A stretch of 64,000 bases of DNA. It comes from Dendrophyllia cribrosa (Eukaryota; Cnidaria; Anthozoa; Scleractinia; Dendrophylliidae). The position numbers and the translations under genes were made by a program. Position 1 is the first letter of the stretch, and the number at the start of each line of letters is the position of its first letter. Of this stretch, positions 30,001 to 43,438 are shown piece after piece. The notes beneath the pieces were generated by a model. The model did not search any database. It was not told where the DNA came from and was given only the letters and a program-made list of their open reading frames with translations. Where the stretch lies: assembly GCA_024195265.1 (NCBI GenBank), contig JAJLRJ010000007.1, forward strand, positions 7,991,558 through 8,055,557, in the 5' to 3' direction.

Positions 30001-33000
30001 GGCTAACGAACGCTTTAAACCGTTAAACGGAAAAGCGTTAATGTACGTTTTCCCGTGCAAGGTCACAAATTTGGTATTATTTGTGAATTAAGTGTTTCAT
30101 CACAAGATCAAACACTGAGAAGAGAGTTGAAAATATGACGCGCAGCAGAGTATTTTTGATGAACTTCAAGGTGTTTGATCTGGTAATAAAATACTGTGTC
30201 GAATGTTTGATACTACTTCTCAAACAAAATGATTTTAGAAGGAGAAATTAAGGATGCAAAAATGAAGAGTGTTTCATCTGATTTCCAAACACTCATTAAA
30301 CATTAATTTCCTTTGTATTTTCTTCATGAATTATTAATGAGTTTGAAAACTTAACATACCCTATCTCCGGGAGCACCAGATTGACCTTGGGCACCAGAAA
30401 CACCCTACATAGGAGAACAAGGCAAAAAATGTACTTATCAAAAACAAAAATAAATTAATTACAGCTTGTTATATATTGGGGGTTGTGTTCCAGATAAGAG
30501 AGGGGTCTCAGGTCAAAAACCCAACAAGGCTGGCTTCCTGACCTGACAAATCAAATGGTTAACTTAAGAAGATTTAGAGAGATCTACAACCTGTTGACCC
30601 CTTAAAATTATTTATCTACTCCCTGCCTTTAAAAGTAAACTGAAACACTGAATTTGGAGGATGCATGTTATGAGCATGTTTACAGGGTAGACAGTACTTT
30701 GAGCTAAATATACTGTATGGCACAAAATTTGTTTTGTTGTTTGTGCCTTTTTGCGAACAAAATAAGTTTCAGCAAACAATAACTCCTGCAAAGCTTTTCT
30801 CCACAAAAATTACTGAGATTTCCAATGAACTCCATTAAATGCAAAAATACATTGGAAGTGAAGGACAATAATCAATGCTGAGCACTATGTCTTGTTCCAT
30901 GAAGATGACAATGTTGACACTATTTAATTACTGTGCACCGTTAATTCAGCAAGAGCAAATTATTTTACTTAATACCACACAATGCTGATGCATTTTAATA
31001 CAATTTTTTCAGTATTTTTAAGTTAAAAGCTGTAGTCCATCCACTTGCTGTGAATCACAAATTATAAAGCTAATTCCTTTCAGAAAAATTTGAAGTCTCT
31101 TAAAATTAAAAAAAAAATAGATATTCATCAACTTGCAAAATTAAACTCCCATAAAAATTTCATGTCATACTGACAGTAACCAGTGCTGGATTCATTTTTG
31201 TCAAAAAACCTTAAACAGGCAGATTAATCTGTAACCCATGAGAGTTTGTTCTCGGCATTTTACCTCTTGTGTGTTGTCACTTTAATTAGTAGAAGAACTG
31301 GCATGTTATGAGATTTGTTACAGATGAAGCATTTAATTCTCATTACAAGCAGTGCAACAAAATATATTAAGACAGTTGGAAAGGAGAATCTGATGCTGTA
31401 ACTTACAACACTTCCAGGAGCTCCAGCCTGTCCAGGTGGTCCTGCTTGGCCAGGTGTACCCTAGAATTTAAATTTATCAAAATTAAATCAAATGAATAAA
31501 CAAAGTGCTCATATCAGCTCTAAAGCCCAGGCCAAACGACAATGAGAGTTGATGTTGATAAGAGTTGATGTCTTGCTATCACTTGGCCTGAAACTTTTAA
31601 AGTGCCTATGAAATGTACTTTTTTTATTTCGTTTTTCAGTAGTTTATTATGTCCAAAGAATGAAAATAATAATCATTTCATGAGGAAAAGAAAGAAAATC
31701 GTTTTTTTTTTAGCCGCTCGAAGATGCGTCACTTCAGTTGAAAAGTGGCTCCAATTTTTGAAGAGCCTGGGGCGTGTGGGAGTGAGTGATGACGTAAATT
31801 ACGTACTTAGATAGTATGACACATTGATTTGTTTACGCTATAATTCCCTTGGAATCCTTTAGCGTGATGGTCACTTTGCCAACGTCTTTGGCTGCACAAA
31901 TGTCAGACAGCGCCTAATATGTTTCTTTACAGTCCTCTGAAGGTGAAGGGGATCAGTTTCGGATCACTCTTGATCAAATGAAATGACTGTGTCCACTGTA
32001 GTTTTGCCGTAGCGAGGCGAACCGACTGTGCCGCTTGAGCGAAGGAAGTGAACATGAAGAAGACGGACTTCGATTTAGATTTTTGAACGTGAAAGGTATA
32101 CATTTTAGTAGCACAGCATCTCAGTGGTTCGCCAGTTGAGTTGTAAGCTTATTGAATGCAGAGGCTTTTTTGTTATTTCTTTTTGGTGGCTTGGTGACTA
32201 GTGTTCATCAAACACGAACGATAATTATATTTGAAGTACAAATAATGTATATTGCATGATATTAGCGACTCGGCCGGCCTTCTGTGAAGTTCATTGATCG
32301 CGCATGGAGGTTATGAGCTTATTTTATCGACTCGGCAGTTTGCCCGTATACTGCACTTAAAGTTCTTTTTTCAATGCAAATGATAAATGTCTTAGCTGCT
32401 TGGCGGCTTGCTAGTTGAAAGTTTCTAAATTATACTATGTTATGCATATCCGAGGTGGTGTTTTTCAGGCGGCTCGCTGAATTGAATGTGAATGGTGTAT
32501 TTTTAGCGGCAAGGCACCTTGATAGCATATTTATTAATTCAAAATGTTTAAACTCAAGTATATACGTAATAATTAAGCTTCTTAGTTCAGTGTCTTGCCA
32601 GCGATTGACTGTTTCTGGAAATTTTAACCGCTTGGCGGCTTGTTAGTGAGTTCAAAGTATTGTGTTTTGGTGTTTACGTTTATATGTCTGATTTATATTT
32701 TATTGTATAAAAATTGATCTGATCGAACATGCAATGATTTAGCGATGTATTTTGTTACAAATAGTCTTACGCATTTGTAGATATAGTATTGATAGATGTT
32801 CCATATAATAAAAGCCTGCTAGTGAACACTTGCGTCGCTTCACTTTGAATTTTATAATTCGGAATACTGTTTAAACATTTATATTACTTGCCAGTCAGTG
32901 CCGATCGAGTCAGTATATTTTTGTAGGCCTCACTGACTTCAACGGCTCTCCAGTCGAGCTGAGGTTTGAAGGAACTTCTAAACAGGATATGGATTGGAAA

Positions 33001-36000
33001 ATTATGCTTGATTGAACGGCCTCGCCGGCCGGAATGTTTTTTGTAAAATAATATTAATCTTAACAATAAGCACTTTCAATGAAAACAGCATCCCTCAGCA
33101 TCCGTTGTCAGTATTTTCCTCTGGAACAAAATAAAGCTTTCTCACACCCACTGTAATCAAAGAATTCTAATATCTCGTATATTTGAGGCCGCTCGCCACA
33201 TAATATTGTCCACCTCTAGCGTCGTCTCTTGTCAGCTCTCTTGTTCTCTATGATTCCCGCAGCAGTTTGTACACTGTACAACTATTTACGTCACAGTGTA
33301 ATGTGACACTGGTTTTGGCCGCGCACAAATTGAAGCCACTTTTCAGCACCAACAACCTAACTTTGAGACCATAAAAAAGCGTTTTGCATCGTCTCTAACA
33401 CTTTAAACTTTTTATTCCAAGGTCTAAAAAGGTGAAACTTTCGATTTATCAAAAAATGAATTACATTTCATAGACACTTTAAGTGCTCTCTGTAACTGTC
33501 GGCGCTATAAAGCTGTTTGAACCCACTCACATTTTCTTTGAACTCTACAAAAATAACACTCATTTTTAATTATTAGCTCTTAAGTCCAGGACAAATGACA
33601 ATAAGAGTCGATGTGAGTTTAAACTCTTGCTATAGTTTGACCTGAAACTTTCAAGTCCTTTGAATACACTCAAATTTTCATTTGAGTCTACGGGAATTCT
33701 GAACTCTAGTTCTTATTCGGCCCCAATTCTCAGGCACTCTTATTGAATGTGATATCAAAGAGTCTAGTAAACTCTCGTCAAATCTCTCTCCTGTGTTTCT
33801 ACATGTATAAGAGAAAATTTAAAGCCCTCATTGAGCAGATACTTAAAAGATTAATACTGATAGAGGTATTACACATGACTGTATTACAGTACTGTTATTC
33901 CAAATTTTCTACAAAATGTGAGTTTCTATTAATAGGAAGTAGCACAATTTTAAGCCTTCAATTAGCTGATCCTTAATTTAAAAAAAAAGACAATTTCTAA
34001 TTTCTGAACAGTAAAACGATTAGTAATCTACTGAGTGTGATATATGCCAAAAGTGTCAATTCAAAATGTCAAAAGTTTGGGATAAATCCTTAAGTGTGAC
34101 TATTCAAATGAAAGCTATTATTAATTAAGCAGTACTTTCATATGGTATACAAGGTGGTTCCAACTTTTGAGTCTGTAAATGAAATCCTAAAATGTAACCA
34201 TTCAAATGAAAGTTATTGAGAAGTACTTTCCCGTGGTGCCGTTTATTATCGTGAACAAGGTCATTCTAACTTTTGAATCTGTAAATGAAATCCTCAAGAG
34301 TGACCATTAAAATGAAAGCTATTGGGCAGCACATTCTCGTGGTACCGTATATTATGCTATACAAGTTGGTTCTAACTTAAAGTGGATGTAACCCCAAAAA
34401 ACGTTTTTTGCTTTAAAAAATCTTACTATTTTTCTGAACAAAATGCCGCAAAAAATTTTGATTTTGCTTAAAACTCCGATTTTTTATGGCCTGCCAAAGT
34501 GATGAAAACTTGCCATATTTTATTCCATAATGGAGTACGGGGTCTGGGTCGAGTGATGTCACAGAAGGAGATGGATTTTTATCGACTCAAGGATTTCCAG
34601 TGACTCATTGCTGTGAAAATAGCTCTGCGAAATGCCATCAACTTGTGTTGCCTATACTACGGCTGCTAAAATATTTCGAACCCAATGGCAGGTATTGGGT
34701 TTCATAAAATACCTTACGTTAATGATGACTGTGTTGAAACCAAAAAGCGACGCAAGAAATGGGTCGATTTTGTGAACGTAGTTTCTAGATACCCGGCAGC
34801 TGGGAAGTATTTTCAAAATACTAGATACCCGGCAGTCTGAAATTTTTATCGAATTTCCACGAAATATGATCTCATTTAATTCTTCTGAGAATAGTCTATC
34901 TTTGTTAAGAAATCTCGAGCGATTTTAAACAATATCTTGGCTTCAAAGTTAAATGTCGAAGTCGATGATTGTCAGCCACTTAGAAAAATTTGTGCTGACT
35001 CACTGAGTCAACTCTCATGGGAATATCTCCACAAAAATGATCACTGAAACCTCTCAAGAGTATTCGATCTTTGTTCAGAAATGTCCAGCTATTCTAAACG
35101 ATGTTTTCATTTTGTAATGGACGAATTCTCTGAGCTGTAGAATCTCGACTGACGGGCCAATTTTTAAAATACTAGATACCCGGCAGTCTGAAATTCTCAT
35201 AGAATTTTCACTAAATATCTCATTTAACTCACCTGAGAATACCGGTAGTCCATCTTTGTTAAGAAATCTCAGGCAATTTCAAACATTATCTTGGCTTTGA
35301 AGTTGAAGAAATTGTCGAGCTTGGGCCTATTATAAAATCTTGATGGTTTCGACACACACCTCTCAGTTTATATGCTACCATGTAAAGATGTGAGACAACC
35401 CATGATTCCTCAGGGCCGATTTCCACCACCGCACGCTGTTGTATTTATTATTTATAATATCTGCATCCATACCGGGGTGAAGTGTACAATTCAATACAAT
35501 GTGTAGTTCCAGAAAATATCCATACCCCCACCATGGAGGGGCGTCAGTGTACATTTTCCCGTGTGAGGTCACATTTATCTCAACGGACAGAATGTTTGGT
35601 TTTGGTTTCGTTTGGTTTGATTAGGTAAGTGTTGATTCAATCGCTCGGGAAACCCTCTGGAAAAATGCTCTTCGTGAACCCCCCATCCCCTTCGGAAATT
35701 TATCCCTTTGAGACCCCCCTACCCCTTGGAATTTTCGTGACCCTCCGTGGTGGGGGTATGGATATTTTCTGGAACTACACAATTCAAAGTTGAGAAGTCG
35801 CTTGGTATTTCTACACAGATATTGAGTACTCTCAGCAGGTCCGAATGAAAATTTTTGTGAAAAAACGGTAAGAATTTCAGACTGCCAGGTATTTAGTATC
35901 TTGAAAACCCTGCCCGTCAGTCGAGACTCAGCACGAATTTCTAAGTGTCAAAACCATCAAGATTTTATGGTAGGCCCAAGCTCGACAATTTCTTCAACTT

Positions 36001-38922
36001 GGAAGCCAAGATAATGTTTGAAGTCGCTTGAGATTTCTTAACAAAGATTGACTATTATCAAGAGAGTTAAATGAGATGTTTAGTAAAAATTCGATGAGAA
36101 TTTCAGACTGCCGGGTATCTAGTATTTTGAAAACCGTGCCCGTCAGTCGAGATTCTATAGTATGCCCAAGCTCAGAGAATTCGTCCATAACAAAATGAAA
36201 ACATCATTTAGACAGTTATACTCGTAACCACAACAAACTCATAACAAAGGTTTGACTGAGATAACACCAGACGATGCCACGGGAAACATACTTCTGTGAC
36301 GTCACTCGGTCCCAGCCTTCTTAAGCGCGGCGGGAGTTTTAAAAAGCCGAACTTTGGCAGGCCATAAAAAATCAGCATTTTAAGCAAAATCAAAATTTTT
36401 CACAACATTTTGTTCAGAAAAATAGTAAAAAAAAATTTGAGAAAAAAAAGTCTTTTGGGGTTATATCCACTTTAAATTTAATGAAATCCTAAAGTAAATG
36501 AAAGTAATACCTAGAACAGTATTCTGTTACATTGCCATCAGTTCTTTGACTTTTTTAAACCTGATTGTTTTCAGCTTGAACACTGTGCAAAGGTTACATG
36601 CACAAGTAAGCAAAACATAATTTATACCATGTTTCCTTTCTGTCCAGCACTGCCACTGTTACCAGGGGTTCCATCTTGTCCATTTTCTCCTTTTATCCCC
36701 GCATCTCCAGATGGTCCTTGTTCACCCTCATCTCCTGGATCGCCTTGATTTCCAGGTTCACCACGGTCACCCTTAGCTCCAGGAAGACCCGGGACACCTG
36801 TGGCCCCTGTACGACCTCTTTGACCCTAAGAAGAATATATCATTTTGGGGACATTCCTGTGAAAGTCCAGAATATCAGGATGCTAAATGTGAATTGGAGG
36901 GATCACCTGGGGGATCAGATGTTAAACTTTGAGCTCTACTGTGATTGGTGAAAGGTTGGTGACAAGGTTGCGTACAAAAGGCTTGGTTTAGCAGGCAGTT
37001 ATAATCGGGGGATGTTCACCTACAACCAAGTACAATGATGAACAATCACAGTTGATAGTCAATGCCATTTGAGGCTGCCATAGTTTGTATTAACAGCAAG
37101 CACTCCACACTTTAATATGCCTACAAGGATGCCTTCTCCAGTTTTTGGACTCTGGGCCAAAACCCTGCCAGACAATGATGATCTATATGTAAAAATAAAA
37201 CACTTGTTCTGTCCTATTTGGGGGGAAGGGTGGAATACAGTGGCTAATTTTATTCAAAACCAGACACAGTTGAACCTCCATGTGCGACCGCCTCTCTTAA
37301 ATGACCACTTTTCCAAAATACCAAATTTCTTCCAGTCAAATCACTATAGTCCAAACCTCTCCTAAATGACCACTTTTCCAAAATACCAAATTTCTCCCAG
37401 TCAAGTCACTATAATCCAAACCTCTCCTAAGCGACAACTTTGTTCAAAATACCAAATTTCCTCCAGTCAAGTCACTTAGTCCAAACCTCTCCTATTAAAA
37501 GCGACCACTTTTTTCAAAATACCAAATTTCTTCCAGTCAAGTCAGTATTGTCCAAACCTCTCCTAAATGACCACTTTTCCAAAATACCAAATTTCTTCCA
37601 GTCAAATCACTATAGTCCAAACCTCTCCTAAATGACCACTTTTCCAAAATACCAAATTTCTTCCAGTCAAATCACTATAGTCCAAACCACTCGTAAGCGA
37701 CCACTTTTTTCAAAATACCAAATTTCTTCCAGTCAAATCACTATAGTCCAAACCTCTCGTAAGCGACCACTTTTCCAAAATACCAAATTTCTTCCAGTCA
37801 AATCACTATAGTCCAAACCTCTCGTAAGCGACCACTTTTCCAAAATACCAAATTTCTTCCAGTCAAATCACTATAGTCCAAACCTCTCGTAAGCGACCAC
37901 TTCTCCAAAATACCAAATTTCTTCCAGTCAAATCACTATAGTCCAAACCTCTCGTAAGCGACCACTTTTCCAAAATACCAAATTTCTTCCAGTCAAATCA
38001 CTATAGTCCAAACCTCTCGTAAGCGACCACTTCTCCAAAATACCAAATTTCTTCCAGTCAAATCACTATAGTCCAAACCTCTCGTAAGCGACCACTTTTC
38101 CAAAATACCAAATTTCTTCCAGTCAAATCACTATAGTCCAAACCTTTCCTAAATGACCACGTTTCCAAAATACCAAATTTATTCCAGTCAAATCACTATA
38201 GTCCAAACCTCTCCTCGGGCCTCGGGCTCCTTCCTTTAATCTTTAGGCGACTAGGAAAACTTACTTTTGCATAAAGCTTAAGTGCCAGGCTCCCCAGATT
38301 TCAAAGTTGGGAGCCTTTGGGCTCCATGTGATTCTTCTAAGAGTACAGCCTTGCCCTCTGATCTGACCTTAGAAGCAACCACCATGGCTTTGCACCTTGG
38401 GTGGTCACTTACAGGAGATTCAACTGTAATAAAAGAACATTGTAAAGGTTACCTGTCGACCCTGTGATCCAGGGGACCCTTCTGGTCCTCGCTGTCCTAT
38501 TGGTCCTGCTCTGCCGGGCTTTCCTTGCACACCTTGCTGTCCACGTTCACCCTAAAACCGCAACAGCAGTTGAAATAAGCTACAATCATGGAGAAATGGG
38601 AGCATTTTTCACAACTCATTCAATAAAACCACAGAAAGTATAATAATGCTAGTGTAATGTTTTTCTCCCCTTTCCCTCTCTCATTGTTGTCTTGCAAGGT
38701 TGGAGAATTTGCCTGGTTTCTTTTCATGGGCAAAACAACATTGAATAGGGGGGAGAGGGAAAAGAAATGCAAATTTCAAAGGAACAATGATCAAAGTCAA
38801 ATTTAAAAATCTCTCAGAACTGTCTGACTAACAGTTTTTTAGCCAGGACAGTTCTGCAACTGTGGAATTTGCTACAGAAGTTAAAGTGTTGTTAGAGATT
38901 TCAACAGGAGGCAACATTTCGG

Positions 38923-38959
<37 letters not shown>

Positions 38960-41900
38960 AGGGATTCTGACAGGGTGCAGAAAAAAATTAAAATTGTGCA
39001 GGGAATGTGCGGGATTGTGCAATCTTGTGACCAACCAAATATTCAATCACCATAGTGTTCTAGCCAGGCCAAAAACAATGACAGGTAGGAAATTCTGCAT
39101 TATATGAAAAATATAAATAAATGTTTTACTTTGGGGAAAAAATTAATGTTCCCAGCAATCCCCAATTTGCGGCTGTTTTTTTCCCCAAAGTTTATCTGTC
39201 CCAACAAGATCACATTACGTGACACGATGAACTCGATCGGTTAAAACCAAAATACCACCTCAAAATAAAACGTTTACGATCTGAGCAAGTTTCTTTAAGA
39301 AATTCCGTACATTTTATGTAGTGTAAATTAATTTCCAGTAAAGGTTCACAAAATTTCTTCGAAAGTTTGCCGCAAAATCACAACCCCGAGATGTATGCGG
39401 ATGTATGAATTGTACTTCATTTAGTCCAATTACTATTAACTAATGAATTAACTAATGAATACTTAAAATCACTTACAGGGTTACCATCCACACCAGGTTG
39501 ACCTGAGTCTCCAACATTACCCTAAAAGGGATCACACAATTAGATGTAACTTACAGTATTATTAAGTGTTATACAATATATACTGAATTTTTTGCACATT
39601 TTGACTGGTCATTTCCTATGATCTATCAACTTTAGATGCAGAGCTTATGATTTTAGTGTTCTGTTTCCACTAGTGAGTGTAAGATGATGCAGTGTGGGAA
39701 ATAAGACAACGCAGGCAATGCAGACAATGCAAAATGAATACAATGCACATTACAATCAATGCAATGTGACACAATACAATCATTTATTAATGAAATCTAA
39801 GAAGCAATTTAATGCAATTTTTTAATGTAGTGTGAAACAACTACAAGTTGGCTTGGTACTAAGTGCCCTAACTAACAAGCTAATTATGCATAATGTACCC
39901 TTTCTCCAGTGTATCCTTGATTTCCTTTGCTTCCCTTAGGTCCTGATCCTCCCTAGAAATACACAGTTGCCAACATTAGTCAATTAATTAACACTTTCAC
40001 TCCCAGAGTCAATTATGGAGACATGTATTGTTGTTCTAACTTTTGATTCTGTGGACGAAAACCTATGGTGTGACCATTCAAATGAAACCTCTTCGGCAGT
40101 ACTTTTGCATGGTACCATTTGTTTTGTGATATTTTACAAAATGAAATTTGGGATTTTTCTTGAATTTTGATGTTTGGCACTCTTGGGAGTGAAAGGGTTA
40201 AATTATAGTGCTGGTAATAACAGTCAGTCAAAGGCTCCTATATATCAGCCAACTTGTGAATATGAAATGCTTTAAATGAAAGATATTTCACCAAATGTGC
40301 AGAGGCTACAAGTACGACCTGAGGGCAGTACTTCAGTATTTATTTTGTGAATAGAAAATAAGTTTAATCCATAAAGGAGTATTTAAGGATTTTGTGTTAC
40401 CCGATCACAAATGCAAGTTGAATATATTTCATTTAGTCAAGTCATATCTCTGATGGGAAAAGAATCCTTACTTTGCTGCAGCCATAATTGTTACTAAAGA
40501 TGGAATGATATTACAAATTAAATTTATGGCAAACATTAAAGATTAATAATAAATTCCCAGGCTTATCTAAATGCTGGAATCCGAAAGTAAATAGAATTTG
40601 CATATAAATGCCAGCATGTCATTTGAACCTTGTACCATGAGCTAACATGAAATGCAATATTGTGATAAGCTTATGTTTTTATAAATACAGCTTGAAATAC
40701 TTTTTTTTTTAAATTGAATGACTTCAGATGCAAAAAAAAAACAGTACATCATTTTTACAATGTCAAAGTGGAAAAAAGAAAGAAAGAAAAGGATCAAAAA
40801 GAAAAACATGTCTCCGCCAGGAGTCGAACCTGTTTCGTTAGTCTAGAGGAGCAATGCTTAAGAGGGCCTCTACCTAAATGCCAATTTCCCCTCCCCCCCC
40901 CCCCCCCCCCCCTTTACAAGCCTGGGTTTAACGCAAATATCTTGCTTACGTTTCAAGCAATCCAAAAATACATGCTCATCTCATGAATCTTTGTTCGGGT
41001 GTTTTGTGAATGTTTGGGTGATTTTTGGGTATATTTGGGAGGAAATAGGTTTTCTCAAAGGATTTGTAAAATTTAGAGAAATAAGAAATATTGAAGATTG
41101 AGGGCCTGGTTGCACTACAGTCACAAGTTAAAAAATTAGCCCATTCAAAAGTTTCCAAAAATTTGAAACTGCAAACGGAAGTGCCAAAAATTTTAGAACA
41201 TTTTAGGGTCGTACTGCCAAAAATTGGCTCTTACTTCGTGTAGAGGACACAAATGACGTAAAACAAAAGAAAACAATGCTTTACTATGGAAATCAGTAGA
41301 GTGGTAAAACGGCCGCTTCAAATCTGTACCACGTGGTGTAGTTTTTGTGTACCACGTGATGCGATTTTCGTGTACCACGTAATGCGATTTTTGTGTACCA
41401 CGTTGATTCTTTTTTTGCAGTGAGTGATCAAAACAAGAGACGTCGACTGTAGAGTGAAAATGGCGTTCAACAGGCATAGCCGGTTTTATGAGCGCGGAAA
41501 AAGCCTCCCCGAGTGTGTGAAAGGCGAAATAATCGACTCTATTTTAGAGGCCGGTGGCAACAGTCTGAGTGGAGAATTTTTTGGGAGTTGGACAGAAATT
41601 GGGGAGAAGAATAAAGTTTACGGCAAGACTGCAAAAGAAATCTGGGAAACATTTGTTAGAACCGGCGGCGTGGAAGACAAACCATTAGTTGATTTAGTTG
41701 ATTCCGTGGGAATGGTGGATAAATTGCACGGCGGGCGCACCACTTGTGTTTGTTTACTCTCGATACTCTGTTTTCCGTATTCTCTGACATTTTCTAAAAC
41801 GTTTGTACAAGTTGAGCTTGTTAAACTTAGCTCAAAACCATCCAAATCAAATACGTTAGGTAGTGTTTCGAGGCTACGCTACATTGCCAATGCAAGCTGG

Positions 41901-43407
41901 AAGTCGTCTTCCTCCTCCGAGCGAGAAACTGCTAGTGGTGCCATTTTCTTTCTTTGGGGAGAACGTAAATCATCGGTAGTGGTACTTGTCTCTTGATAAC
42001 CCGCATCATCAATATTTTTCACTAAAATCCCGGTCTCCTTTCGCGGGTCTTTCGGCCAAACGACTCCGCGATCTTCCCAAAGTTTCTTATAAGGGTTATG
42101 CACTCTAGTTTGGCCTACTCTAGATACTGGATGTTCAACAAAATTTTCAGAGTCTAGGATTTCGCGCGCTTCCATTGGGGACGGAATTTTCCCTTTAAAT
42201 TCCTTTTTAATTATCTTACTATCTCTATTAATCAATCTCCAGTCCTCTATCACTTTTCCATTTATCATCCTTGTATATTTATCAGGGTTACTATCGATTA
42301 AAACTTGCTTGACTTTCGCTACGTAGCGTGCCTCAATGCTTAAACAAGACTGCTTTCTTCTTTCAAGTTCCGCGTCCATTTCCTGTAACGCTTTTCGCGC
42401 TTCTGTGAGGAGTTTGGTCTTTTGTTTAAGAAGAAGTTTATCGTCGGGATGTTTATCAATGTTCTTACAGAACAATGCTGTAGAACATGGGCTTGGATAT
42501 GGGCAGTTGAGACTGTTGTGGCCTTCCTTTCTATGACACTTGCTACAACAACAGGGCGCAGATGCTCTTGGCGCGCACTCCGGCATTCTTTCACTTGTAA
42601 ATTCGGCAACTTCTTTTTCCATCTCCTGTACTTTTTTTCGTTGCTGGTCAATGTCAATTCTTTTCTGGGAAATGTAGGATTCCAGAGGACTTAATAACGG
42701 TTTGTTTGGCGTATTTTCTGTCTGATAGGTAAGCATTTTCCTTGTTCTTTTGACACTGCATTTCTCTGCACCTTTAGAGACTTGAGTTGCCGTTTGAGAC
42801 TTCTCGATTTTGGAAGCAGTAGCTGCGCTGACAGCCTCAGTTACACCAGGAGGAGCCGCTGTTGTCTATAACAAATGGTCAAAGCCGGTCTTATTAGTTG
42901 GTATTTTATAGTAATAAAAATAACAACTCAACTGCCAAAAGCAAAAGCCAACTACTCTGGCCTACCTTCGTAAGGACCGCAAGTTGTTGTTCTAGTAACC
43001 TTTTCTCTCCCAGCTTGAGGCAACCTTGAAAAATCAATTCTAGGTCTGTCGGAGCCATTGCTACAAGAGCACCAACTGACGCAAAACCATTATATTCAAA
43101 CGCCTCGCTTAAATGTTCTAAATTGAACTGTTTTAACCATGGTTTTGTTGGCGTTGTCCTAAACTCCATGATAGCGCGAGAAGAAAGGAAGGCTTCACGA
43201 AAAAAAAGCGTCACGTGGTACACAAAAATCGCATCACGTGGTACACAAAAACTACATCACGTGGTACAGATTTGAAGCGGCCGTTTTACCACTCTACTGA
43301 TTCCCATAGTATCAAAATTCTTTTACTCAAAAAAAATGACAGAAAACAATGTTTCCTATTGTTTTACGTCATCTGTGCGGTACACGAAGTAAGACCCCAA
43401 AAATCGA

Positions 43408-43438
<31 letters not shown>

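Larger units (their letters stand above)
41226..43397. mobile_element. 2.2-kb TIR element with two convergent genes
   Basis: Outer ends GGCTCTTACTTCGTGTA and GGGTCTTACTTCGTGTA (reverse complement of the right end) are inverted. The flanks are CAAAAATT and CAAAAATC, an 8-bp duplication with one mismatch. Subterminal blocks are inverted too: GAATCAGTAGAGTGGTAAAA, then CGGCCGCTTCAAATCTG, then two to four copies of GTACCACGT at about 20-bp spacing. Between them lie a plus-strand ORF from 41460 and a spliced minus-strand gene from 43169. No recognisable DDE transposase is present, so it may be non-autonomous or of an unfamiliar type. Confidence 0.85.

Noticed and set aside
37288..38215. Regular repeats resembling a CRISPR array
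   Set aside because: Units are contiguous 65-bp minisatellite copies without unique spacers, in a eukaryotic intron.
41618..41845. Minus ORF of 75 residues downstream of the SAM-like gene
   Set aside because: It is antisense to the HTH-like ORF, lacks a supported splice acceptor, and the upstream gene already ends in a stop at 41879.
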